Origin: Planctomycetota bacterium
GTDB taxonomy: Bacteria; Planctomycetota; J058
Reading direction: 5' to 3'
Length of the DNA stretch: 64,000 bases
NCBI GenBank assembly: GCA_023954375.1
Contig: JAMLIC010000017.1
Coordinates: 62,001 to 126,000 of the forward strand
A program made the position numbers and the translations under genes. The notes under the pieces are model-generated. The model made no database searches and was not told where the DNA came from. It worked only from the letters and a program-made list of their open reading frames with translations. Shown here one piece after another: positions 17,326-25,615 of this stretch. Within the stretch, counting starts at the first letter, position 1. Each line of letters starts with the position of its first letter.

Positions 17326-19714
17326 CGACCAGCCGGTAGGGCGCCTCGCCGCGGTAGACGCGGACGAGGTGCGGCCCGTCGCGCTCCGCGAGGAGCGTGG
17401 CCTCCTCGCGCGCGCCGACGCCGGTCGAGGCGGCGCGCGCGCGCCCGTCCGGCGCGAAGAGCTCCAGGTCGAGGTCGCCCTGCGCCGGGTCGAGCAGGAC
17501 GACGACGGTGAGCCGCTGGCCGGCGCGCAGGGCCACCCGGTACCAGTCCTCGACCGTGCAGCGCAGGTCGTCGTGCTCCCCCGGGGCGAGGTCGCGCGCC
17601 TGCTCGGGCGAGTCGTTCGGCTCGTGGCGGTCCGCCGGGCGCAGGGGGACGGTCGTGACCGAGAGCGTGTAAGGCAGCGGCGCGGCCGCCCCGCGCGCGT
17701 CGTGCACGCGCAAGAGCAGCGGCCCGGCCGCGGGGGGCGCGACCTCCAGGCGCTCGTCGTTGCCGGGGCCGGCCGCGGCCCGCAGGAGGGCGCCGTCGGG
17801 GCGGTGGATGGCCAGGTCGAGGTCGCCCTCGCCCGCCGAGGACGTGGCGCGCACGCGCAGGACGTGGCCGGCCGGGACCTCGACGCGGTACCAGTCGTCG
17901 CCGAGGAGCCGGAGGTCGCCGTGCTCGCCCGGCGGGAGGTCGCGCGCGGCGCCGGGGGCGTCGTTGGGCTCGAAGCGGTCGGCCGCCGGCCCGGCCGCCA
18001 GGGCGACCGTGAGCCGGTAGCGGGTCCCCTCGTCGCCCGTCACGCGGACGACGACGTCCCCCGCCGGCGGGGCGTGGCAGGCGGCGCGCCCTCCCTGCCC
18101 CGCCCGGGCGAGCAGGCGCCCCTCGCCGTCGACGAGCGTGAGGTCGAGGTCGCCCTGGTCATCGGCCCAGGTGACGTGGACGTCGACGCGCGACCCGATC
18201 GGCGCCACCACCGCGTAGCGGTCCTCGCCCGTGCACACCAGGTCGTCGTAGGACCCCGGCGCGAGGCGCGCGGGCGGGTGCGGCGGGGCGTTGGGCTCGA
18301 AGCGGTCGGCCGCCGTCCAGGGGACGACCTCGACGTCTAGTTGGTAGGCCGGCGCGCGCGGACCGGCCCAGCCCGGCGGCGCGTGGACGCGCAGGAGGTG
18401 CGGGCCGGGCGTCAGCGGGAGCACGCGGAGCCGCTCGCGCCCGCCCAGGCCCTCGCTCGTCGCGAGGACGGCGCCGTCGGCCGCGAGGAGGGCCAGGTCG
18501 AGGTCGGCCGCGCGGACGTCGAAGGTCATCTCCACCTTCACCTCGTGGCCCGCCGGGACGTCGACGCGGTACCAGTCCTCGCCGCGCAGCGTGAGGCCGC
18601 GGTAGGCGCCCGGCTCGAGGGTCGCTGCCGAGGCCGGGTCGTCGTTGGGCTCGAGCGTCCAGGCCCCGTTGCGCAGGCGCCGCGGCCGGCGGGCCGGCCG
18701 CGCCGTGACGGCCAGCGTGACGACCGGGGCGACGTCGCCCGCCGGCGGGGCTCGGCGGCCGGCGCGGGCTCGGCGGCCGGCGCCGGCTCGGCGGCGGGTT
18801 CGAGGGCGCGGGGGCCAGGCGCGCCAGCGCTCCAGTCGCCCCCGCCAGATCGACGACGCCCACGCCCCCTGCGCCGCGTCGAACGAGCGGCCGAACGCGT
18901 CGGCGGCCTCGGCGCGCGCCGCCTCGGGCGGCAGGGCCGCGCGGGCGACGATCCGCCGCTCGGCGGCCTCCGGGACGAGCTGCGCCGTGGCCTCGTCGAG
19001 GGTCAGGTCGCCCGCCTCGACCTGGCCGGCCAGCGCCTCGGCCCGCGCGTAGACCGCGTCCACGGCCGCGGCGAGCGCCTCGCCGTCGACGACCCACGCC
19101 GCCCGGCGGCCGTCGACCGTCGTGGCGCCCGGCGCCTCGGCGACGTCCGCCGGCAGGACCAGCGCGACCTCGTGGCGCCGACCCGCGAGGGCGTTCATCG
19201 CGAGGAGCTCCTTCGTGACCTCGCGCAGGAGCGACACGCCCTCGGCCCCGCGCGCGAGCAGGCCCGCGAGGTCGCGCAGGTCGGGGAGGTCCCGCGCCGC
19301 GCCCTCGCGGACGGAGACGACGAGCGTCGCGTCGTCGACGACGAGGTCGAACGCGAGCCCGGGCGCGTCGTCGCCGGCCGCGGCCTCGCGCACCTGCCGC
19401 AGGTCCTCGAACCAGCCCGTCGCCCGCAGGCGCACGCGCCGCTCCCCGGTGACGCCGGCCACGATCCCCGTCCAGCAGGCGACGCCCTCCCAGCGGCCGA
19501 GGCGCTGGAGGGCCAGCTCCTGCGCCCGGCGCTCGAGGGCCTGGGTCGTCGTCGCGCCCTCGAGCAGGCGGGCGCTCGTCGCCAGGTCCTCGGTGACCTC
19601 CAGCCGGAGCTGGCCGCGCCCGTCCGCCTGGACCTCGAGCGTCAGCGACGACTGGTCCCCGCGGGCGGGGGTGACGAGGAGGGCGAGCAGGGCCAGGAGC
19701 AGCGTCGCGCGCAT
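17312..19714 (-). CDS. Secreted protein with four pre-peptidase C-terminal (PPC) domains
   Basis: 800 residues. The signal peptide MRATLLLALLALLVTPARG exports it. Residues 25-300 form an unrecognised alpha/beta domain. Four beta-sandwich PPC-type repeats follow, each opening with a [DR]xxEPNDxPxxA motif (LEPNDDPASAA, RFEPNAPPHPPA, RFEPNDAPGAA, RHEPNDSPEQA) and each containing GEDWYRVxVPAG and GDLDLxLxxxDG. These domains usually bind calcium or carbohydrate, or flank proteases, but no protease domain is present. Residues about 300-330 are an Arg-rich linker (WRAWPPRPRTRRRAGAGRRA) that reads as a normal Ala/Pro/Glu linker in the neighbouring frame, suggesting a pair of compensating indels. Confidence 0.82.
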   Translation of the reverse strand: MRATLLLALLALLVTPARGDQSSLTLEVQADGRGQLRLEVTEDLATSARLLEGATTTQALERRAQELALQRLGRWEGVACWTGIVAGVTGERRVRLRATGWFEDLRQVREAAAGDDAPGLAFDLVVDDATLVVSVREGAARDLPDLRDLAGLLARGAEGVSLLREVTKELLAMNALAGRRHEVALVLPADVAEAPGATTVDGRRAAWVVDGEALAAAVDAVYARAEALAGQVEAGDLTLDEATAQLVPEAAERRIVARAALPPEAARAEAADAFGRSFDAAQGAWASSIWRGRLERWRAWPPRPRTRRRAGAGRRARAGRRAPPAGDVAPVVTLAVTARPARRPRRLRNGAWTLEPNDDPASAATLEPGAYRGLTLRGEDWYRVDVPAGHEVKVEMTFDVRAADLDLALLAADGAVLATSEGLGGRERLRVLPLTPGPHLLRVHAPPGWAGPRAPAYQLDVEVVPWTAADRFEPNAPPHPPARLAPGSYDDLVCTGEDRYAVVAPIGSRVDVHVTWADDQGDLDLTLVDGEGRLLARAGQGGRAACHAPPAGDVVVRVTGDEGTRYRLTVALAAGPAADRFEPNDAPGAARDLPPGEHGDLRLLGDDWYRVEVPAGHVLRVRATSSAGEGDLDLAIHRPDGALLRAAAGPGNDERLEVAPPAAGPLLLRVHDARGAAAPLPYTLSVTTVPLRPADRHEPNDSPEQARDLAPGEHDDLRCTVEDWYRVALRAGQRLTVVVLLDPAQGDLDLELFAPDGRARAASTGVGAREEATLLAERDGPHLVRVYRGEAPYRLVVTVE

Positions 19715-19769
19715 GGGCGAGAGGATAGCTGGTCCCGGCGGGCCGGGGCACGTCGTCTGCGGCGACGGG

Positions 19770-21332
19770 TCAGGGGATGTTCTGCACCGTGAACGCGTCG
19801 ATCACCTGCCCGTTGAGGTCGATCGCCTCGCCGTGGATCTCGTCGCCCTGGACGCGGAACTTCATGTAGTGGTGCGCGCGCACCGCGACGGCCGTCCGCG
19901 AGTTCGGGTTCACACCGCGCAGGCCCGCGCCGCCGCCGCCCGTGATCACGTGGACGAGGCCCGGGTAGCTCGGGTCGCGGTTGAACTGCTTGATCGGCCG
20001 CGTGCGCTCGTAGTTGTGGTCGTGGCCCGCGATGACCAGGTCGACCTTGCCGTTCTCGAACTGCGGGCCGAGGACGTGCTGCAGGACGACGTTGTCGCCG
20101 TGGCTCCCGCACGAGTAGAGCGGGATGTGCATGTAGACGATGAGCCACTTCTTCGTGTTGCTCTGGATCTCCTGCTGGAGCCAGCGGGCGTGGTCGCCCA
20201 CCGGGACGAGGAACAGCCCGGTCGTCTCCAGGGCGATGAACTTGGCGTCGCCCCACTCGAACGAGAAGTAGAGCTCCTTCGCGATCGAGCTGCCGTTGTC
20301 GGGGAGGTGGAACACGTCCTTGAACGGCTGCCCGAGGAGCGCGATCAGGTCGTGGTTGCCGATCACGGGGAACATCGGCAGCCGGTCGAGGAAGTCCTCG
20401 TAGGGGCGGAAGAAGCGCTCGTTGTACTCACCCACCGGGTTGGCGAGCGCGCCGTAGGGGTAGATCACGTCGCCCGTGTGGATGGCGAAGTCCGCCTGCT
20501 CCGTCGCCATGCGCCGGCCGAGGGCGAGCTGCTCGGGGCTGGCGGTGCCGCTGTCGCCGAAGGCGAGGAAGGTGAAGTCGGCGACGTTCGACGCGGGCGC
20601 CGTGGTGAACGTCCCGCGCGCGGTCACCGGCCGGCCGCCGCTCGAGACGCGGTAGTGGTAGGTCGTGCCGGGCTGGAGCCCCACGATCTCGACGTCGTGG
20701 GACTTGGCGCGGGCGCCAGGGTTGCCGGCGACCTGACCCAGGAGCGGCGTCGGGCCCCACTCGATGACGCTGTCGGTGTCGGCCTCGGTGCGCCAGCAGA
20801 CGATCGTCGAGGTCTGCGTCGTCAGCTGCAGGTACGGGCGGCGGTTCAGCCGCACCGCCGTGTTGAGCGGGGCGTTGTCGACGACCGCGACGTCCGCCGT
20901 CTGGCCGGGGGCGCCCACGCGGGCGACCCGCACGTGCGCGCCGGCGAGGCCCGGGATGTCGGTGGCCGTGGCCCAGATGAACGTGTGCTCGACGCCGGGC
21001 GCCGGGCCGGTGGCGAGGTTCGAGAGGCCGGGGCTCGTCGCCGCGGGGGTGGCCGTATGCCACGAGGCGCCGCCGTCGACGCTGTAGCTGACGGCGACCG
21101 TGGCCGGGGCGCCGGCCGGGTCGGCCACGCTGAACACGACGGGGACGTCGCCCGCGAGCACGCTGGCGCCAGGGAGGCGCACGCTCGTGACGTCCGCGAT
21201 CGCGGCCGACGGCGAGGTCGTCGTCCCGGCCGTCGCGCCCGCCGCGGTCGAGGCGCCGCCGCCGCTGCTGCCGCCCCCGCCGCAGCCGATGACGAAGGTC
21301 AGGGTGAGGAGCGGCAGGGCGCGTCCGAGCAT
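19770..21332 (-). CDS. Lipoprotein purple acid phosphatase-like metallophosphoesterase
   Basis: 520 residues from ATG 21332, with GGGAGG 8 nt upstream. The lipobox LTFVIGC is followed by a Gly/Ser linker, an Ig/Fn3-type region, and the purple-acid-phosphatase N-terminal domain (RPYLQLTTQTSTIVCWRTE...YHYRVSSG). The calcineurin-like core has GDSGTAS, HTGDVIYPYG, VIGNHD, YMHIPLYSCGSHG and AGHDHNYERTRP, supplying the two-metal ligands. Predicted to release phosphate from organic esters at the cell surface. Transcribed divergently from the kelch/IPT lipoprotein gene across a 383-bp spacer. Confidence 0.9.
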   Translation of the reverse strand: MLGRALPLLTLTFVIGCGGGGSSGGGASTAAGATAGTTTSPSAAIADVTSVRLPGASVLAGDVPVVFSVADPAGAPATVAVSYSVDGGASWHTATPAATSPGLSNLATGPAPGVEHTFIWATATDIPGLAGAHVRVARVGAPGQTADVAVVDNAPLNTAVRLNRRPYLQLTTQTSTIVCWRTEADTDSVIEWGPTPLLGQVAGNPGARAKSHDVEIVGLQPGTTYHYRVSSGGRPVTARGTFTTAPASNVADFTFLAFGDSGTASPEQLALGRRMATEQADFAIHTGDVIYPYGALANPVGEYNERFFRPYEDFLDRLPMFPVIGNHDLIALLGQPFKDVFHLPDNGSSIAKELYFSFEWGDAKFIALETTGLFLVPVGDHARWLQQEIQSNTKKWLIVYMHIPLYSCGSHGDNVVLQHVLGPQFENGKVDLVIAGHDHNYERTRPIKQFNRDPSYPGLVHVITGGGGAGLRGVNPNSRTAVAVRAHHYMKFRVQGDEIHGEAIDLNGQVIDAFTVQNIP

Positions 21333-21715
21333 CGGTTCAGCCTCCCGGGTAGGTCCAGGTTCGGACAGCAAAGCCCGGCCCGTGATCGCGTCGCCACAAG
21401 CGTCTACCCGTGATCCGATTAAGGCGCCAAGGCGCAACCGCCACGCTGCGAGTACCCGAAACTGGGTGCTGACTTCTGCTGCGGTGGACGCCCTGCGTAA
21501 CGGTCTTTCAGGATTTCGATACCCGTCGAGCTTGGGTTTCGGAACGGTTCACTTCTGGACGCCGCTCGCTGCACGCAACTTGTTATTTCACTCACCTTAC
21601 GGCACGCGGCCGCCAACGCGAGTTGCCTGGCCCCGGTGTTGCTATTGCGGAGGCCATCGGGGGCGGAATCCGCTCTGCCCCTCCCCATCCAGCCACCTCC
21701 CATCCTGGAGGCTCC
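21333..21715. other. Divergent intergenic region, AT-richer
   Basis: 383 bp between the divergent phosphatase and kelch lipoprotein genes. No gene supported. The stretch around 21440-21600 is visibly less GC-rich (e.g. TTTCAGGATTTCGATACC, ACTTGTTATTTCACTC) and most likely holds both promoters. I could not fix convincing -35/-10 pairs. Confidence 0.4.
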
Positions 21716-23476
21716 ATGCGTCCACTCACCCTCCGCGCGAGCGCCTCGCTCGCGCTCCTCGCCGCGGCCGGCGGCCTCGTCGTCGGCTGCGGCGGCTCCG
21801 GCGGCTCCGGCCGCTCCTCCGCCTCGGTCGCGCCGCCGATCACCAGCGGCGGCGGCGTCACCAACGTCGGCCCCCTGCAGCGGGCGCGCGTCTACCACAC
21901 GGCCACGCTCCTCCACGACGGGCGGATCCTCATCGTCGGCGGCCTCGTCGGCCCGACCGCCGCCACCAACGAGGTCGAGGTCCTCGACCCGGCGACGGGC
22001 ACGGTCACGGCGGCCTCGCCCATGACCACGCCGCGCATGCAGCACGGGGCCGTGCTCCTGCCCACGCGCAAGGTGCTCGTCGTCGGCGGCCTCAGCACCC
22101 GCTTCGGCGCGGCGCTGAGCACGACCGAGCTGTTCGACCCGACCACCGGCGCCTGGACGGCCGGCCCGACCTTGAGCGAGGGCCGCGCCGCGCCGACGGT
22201 GAGCGCCTTCGACCAGGGGCGCAAGGTGATGATCGCCGGCGGCTACACGTTCAGCGCCGGCCAGCCCGTCGTCTCGCGCACGGCCGACGTCTACAGCGGC
22301 GACTCGAACACGATCGCGCCGACCGCCGGCCTCATGAGCACCCCGCGCGCGGGCGGCGAGGCCCACGCGCAGGACAACGGCCAGGTGCTGTTCGCCTCCG
22401 GCTACCGCTCGATCGGCGCCGCCCTCCCCGCGCCGTCCGAGGTCTACGACATCGCCAACGACCTGTTCATCCCCGTGGCGATGGGCGCCGAGCGCGCCGA
22501 GGCGTCGCTCGCGGTGGTCGACAGCCGCATCTACGCCGTCGGCGGCGCCGACGACGCGGGCGCCTCGATCGCCAGCGCGGAGCTGTTCGACGGCCAGGCC
22601 TGGTCGGCGCACGGCGCCCTGCTCCGCCCGCGCCAGGCGGCCACCGCCACCCCGATCGGCGCGCAGGCGCTCGTGATCGGCGGGCGCGACGGCCAGGAGG
22701 TCCTGGGCACGATCGAGAGCTTCCCCTCCGGCGTCGCCGCGGTGAGCTCGCTCGCCGACCCGCGCCACCTGCACGCGGCCGTGGCCGTGAACGACCGCGT
22801 CTACGTCATCGGCGGCTTCACCACGAACGAGGACATCCTGGCCTCGATCGAGTGCTTCGCCCCCGACCCGGCGGCGGTCCCCGGCGCGGCCGCCGGCAAG
22901 GGCACGCCCGTCAGCGGGCGCGCCGCCACGCCGGGGAGCCAGCTGACCCTGTCGCCCGTGAGCGGGCCGGTCGGGACGCAGGTCGAGGTCACCGGGACGG
23001 GCTTCAGCCCGGTCGCCGCGGCGAACATCGTCCGCTTCAACGGCGTGCAGGCGGTCGTCTCGTCGGTCGACCTGAGCGTCCCGGCGGCGCACAAGCTGCG
23101 CGTCCTCGTGCCGGCCGGCGCGACGACCGGCGTGGTCACGGTCGAGGTCGCGGGCGTCATCCAGACCGGCCCCGTGTTCACCGTCGGCACCGGCGGCCCC
23201 ACCGGCCCGGCGCCGCGGATCCTGCTCGTCCTGCCGAACAGCGCCAGCCCGTTCATCCCGGTGAGCATCACCGGCCAGGACTTCGGCTCGCAGCCGGTGG
23301 TGACGTTCAACGGCGTGCCGACGATCAACATCGTCAACCTGTCGACCCGCAACCTGCCGTTCATCGGCTCGATCAGCGAGCTCGTGGTGATCGTGCCGCC
23401 GGGCGCGACCAGCGGCCCGCTCATCGTCCGCAACGGGGCGCAGCAGTCGAACCCGTTCTACTTCACGGTCCGCTAG
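21716..23476 (+). CDS. Lipoprotein with kelch repeats and two IPT/TIG domains
   Basis: 586 residues from ATG 21716, with GGAGG 5 nt upstream. The lipobox GGLVVGC and a Gly/Ser linker are followed by about six kelch-type beta-propeller repeats (RVYHTATLLHDGRILIVGG, MQHGAVLLPTRKVLVVGG, IYAVGG, RVYVIGG). Two IPT/TIG Ig-like domains follow at about 430-515 and 525-586 (LSPVSGPVGTQVEVTGTGF; PFIPVSITGQDFGSQPVVTFNG). Probably a surface binding or scaffolding protein rather than an enzyme. A strong terminator hairpin lies 26 bp after the stop. Confidence 0.88.
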   Translation: MRPLTLRASASLALLAAAGGLVVGCGGSGGSGRSSASVAPPITSGGGVTNVGPLQRARVYHTATLLHDGRILIVGGLVGPTAATNEVEVLDPATGTVTAASPMTTPRMQHGAVLLPTRKVLVVGGLSTRFGAALSTTELFDPTTGAWTAGPTLSEGRAAPTVSAFDQGRKVMIAGGYTFSAGQPVVSRTADVYSGDSNTIAPTAGLMSTPRAGGEAHAQDNGQVLFASGYRSIGAALPAPSEVYDIANDLFIPVAMGAERAEASLAVVDSRIYAVGGADDAGASIASAELFDGQAWSAHGALLRPRQAATATPIGAQALVIGGRDGQEVLGTIESFPSGVAAVSSLADPRHLHAAVAVNDRVYVIGGFTTNEDILASIECFAPDPAAVPGAAAGKGTPVSGRAATPGSQLTLSPVSGPVGTQVEVTGTGFSPVAAANIVRFNGVQAVVSSVDLSVPAAHKLRVLVPAGATTGVVTVEVAGVIQTGPVFTVGTGGPTGPAPRILLVLPNSASPFIPVSITGQDFGSQPVVTFNGVPTINIVNLSTRNLPFIGSISELVVIVPPGATSGPLIVRNGAQQSNPFYFTVR

Positions 23477-23501
23477 CCCTCACCCGACGGACCTCTCCAG
23501 C

Positions 23502-23539
23502 GCGCAGGCCGGGCCCTCCTCCGAGGGACCGGCCTGCGC
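23502..23539 (+). terminator. Two-step hairpin terminator after the kelch/IPT gene
   Basis: An 11-bp stem (GCGCAGGCCGG / CCGGCCTGCGC) encloses a 5-bp stem (CCCTC / GAGGG) with loop CTCC. It starts 26 bp after the stop codon at 23476. No U-tract. Confidence 0.75.
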
Positions 23540-23762
23540 CGCGTACCGGGGATCGCGGATCGGGTCCAGCGTGCGCACCTGCACACATCGTTCACACCGT
23601 CGCCCCGTCCCCGAGCACGAGTTAGCGAGGCGATGCCGCATTCTGAAGATCCGCCGTCCAGATCTGGAAAGTGGAAGGAGGACTCCGAGGAGCCGCTTAC
23701 CGCGGCTTGATTTGACGAGGTCTTTCATTTGCTGCTCACGTGGCGGGTTCAGGGGTTCACCG

Positions 23763-25589
23763 ATGAAACACGACCTCGCGCTCCACGGCGCGCCGGGCCT
23801 CGGCGCCGCCAGGGGCATTGCATTGTCGATCGGCCTCGTCGTCGCGCTGGCGGTCTGGGCGCCCGGCTGCGGCGGGGGCAGCTCGGGCGGCGGCGCCGGC
23901 GTCGGCTCGACGGCGGCCGCGATCGGCAGCGGCCTCTCCGTCCTGACGACGGCGCCCGATGACGGCGCGACCGACGTCGACCCGGGGCTCGGCCTCCAGG
24001 TGATGTTCGACGCGGACATCGACGCCGCGACGCTGCAGCCGGGCGCGGTCACGCTGATCAGCGACCTCGGCCCGGTCGCCGTGACGCTCTCGCTCGTGAC
24101 GCCGAGGGTGGTCGAGGTCGCGCCGACGGCGCCCCTCGAGCCGCACCGGGCGCACGTGCTCTCGGTCACGCCGGGAGTGGCCGGGACGGCGGGTGAGCGC
24201 CTCGGCCGCGATCACATCGTGCGCTTCACCACCGGCGCGCGCCGCGTGGCCGTGCCCGGGCGCGGCCCGTCGACGGCCGGCGGCCAGGGCGCCTACCAGG
24301 CCGGCGCGGCCAGCGTCGACATCACGCCGGCCGCGGGCGTGCCGCTGGCCGGCTACGGCGGCGGCGTCCGCCGGCGCTCGTTCCCGGACCTCAACCCGCT
24401 CAACGACTACACCTTCCTCAACCCGGCCACCGGCACGCGCGACCCGCTGTACGCCAAGGCGGTGATCATCTCCAACGGCTCGACGAGCGTGGCGATCCTC
24501 ACGCTCGACGCGATCGCGACCGACGCCGCCGTCGTCGAGGCCGTGCACCGGAAGGCCGCGGCGCAGGGCGTGAACGTCCCCCTCGAGCACCTGATGGTCG
24601 CGGCCTCGCACACGCACTCGGGGCCCGGCTGCATGAGCAAGCGCCTGTTCTGGCAGCTCACGGCGGCGGACATGTACGTCGACCGGGTGTTCCAGCAGGC
24701 CACCGACAAGATCGCCGAGGCGCTGGTCCGGGCGCACCGCGCGATGGCCCCGGCGGTCGTGGGCTTCGGCCGCGAGCAGGTGACGAACGCCACGCGCAAC
24801 CGCCGCCACCGCGACTCGCCGGACCTGCAGCCGGACTCGATCGACCCCGAGCTCCTCGTCCTGCGCGTCGACCGGACGGACGGCACCCCCGTGGCGACCG
24901 TGTGGAACTTCGCCATCCACGGCACCCACATGGGCATGAACATGGAGTTCTCGGCCGACATCATGGGCTCGGCATCGAACAAGGCCGAGGCGGCCGGCGC
25001 CGGCGGGGTGATCCTGTTCCTGAACGGCTGCGAGGGCGACATCGCGCCCACCGGCAGCTACGACGGGACCGGGCAGGTGCTGGCCGACGCCCTGCTGCGC
25101 GCGCGGGCCGGGGCCGCGACGAGCAGCGGCGGGTTCCTCGGCAGCGCCGATGAGTGGGTCGACTTCGGGGCCGCGACGATCGACTGGAGCGTGCAGCGGC
25201 AGGGCCAGTCGGGGCCGTCCTTGAACAATGGCTTCCTCTCGGCGCTGAACACGATCGGCGTGGGCGTGGGGATCTCGCTCGGCATCCCGCAGGGCTGGAT
25301 GGAGACGCGGTTCCGCTTCCAGGCGATCCGCATCGGGCGCGGCGTCCTGACGTCGCTCCCCGGCGAGCCGATCCACGAGCTGGGGCTGTCGCTCAAGCAG
25401 GACGGCCGCGCCCTGGGCTTCGACCACGTGATGACGGCCGGCCTCGCCAACGGGCACGGGGCCTACTTCACCTCGGAGCGCGAGTACTGGCACGGCGGCT
25501 ACGAGGCCCTGGCCAGCTTCTTCGGGCCCGACAACGGGGCGCGGCTGACGGCCGCGGCCCGCCGACAGATGACGCGCCTCCGCCCGTGA
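23763..25589 (+). CDS. Lipoprotein neutral/alkaline ceramidase-like hydrolase
   Basis: 608 residues from ATG 23763. The lipobox AVWAPGC and a Gly/Ser linker precede a bacterial Ig-like domain (TAPDDGATDVDPGLGLQVMFDADID, about 60-160). The catalytic region shows neutral-ceramidase-family motifs: AGAASVDITPAAGVPLAGYG, AASHTHSGPG, WNFAIHGTHMG and LFLNGCEGDIAPTG. The family hydrolyses N-acyl amide bonds of ceramides using a Zn-activated water and a Ser at the active site. The lipid substrate here is unverified. Its stop overlaps a possible start of the next gene (TGATG), pointing to one operon with a second acyl-amide hydrolase. Confidence 0.85.
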   Translation: MKHDLALHGAPGLGAARGIALSIGLVVALAVWAPGCGGGSSGGGAGVGSTAAAIGSGLSVLTTAPDDGATDVDPGLGLQVMFDADIDAATLQPGAVTLISDLGPVAVTLSLVTPRVVEVAPTAPLEPHRAHVLSVTPGVAGTAGERLGRDHIVRFTTGARRVAVPGRGPSTAGGQGAYQAGAASVDITPAAGVPLAGYGGGVRRRSFPDLNPLNDYTFLNPATGTRDPLYAKAVIISNGSTSVAILTLDAIATDAAVVEAVHRKAAAQGVNVPLEHLMVAASHTHSGPGCMSKRLFWQLTAADMYVDRVFQQATDKIAEALVRAHRAMAPAVVGFGREQVTNATRNRRHRDSPDLQPDSIDPELLVLRVDRTDGTPVATVWNFAIHGTHMGMNMEFSADIMGSASNKAEAAGAGGVILFLNGCEGDIAPTGSYDGTGQVLADALLRARAGAATSSGGFLGSADEWVDFGAATIDWSVQRQGQSGPSLNNGFLSALNTIGVGVGISLGIPQGWMETRFRFQAIRIGRGVLTSLPGEPIHELGLSLKQDGRALGFDHVMTAGLANGHGAYFTSEREYWHGGYEALASFFGPDNGARLTAAARRQMTRLRP

Positions 25590-25615
25590 TGGGCGGCGGC
25601 TGGAGCGAGCGCGCG

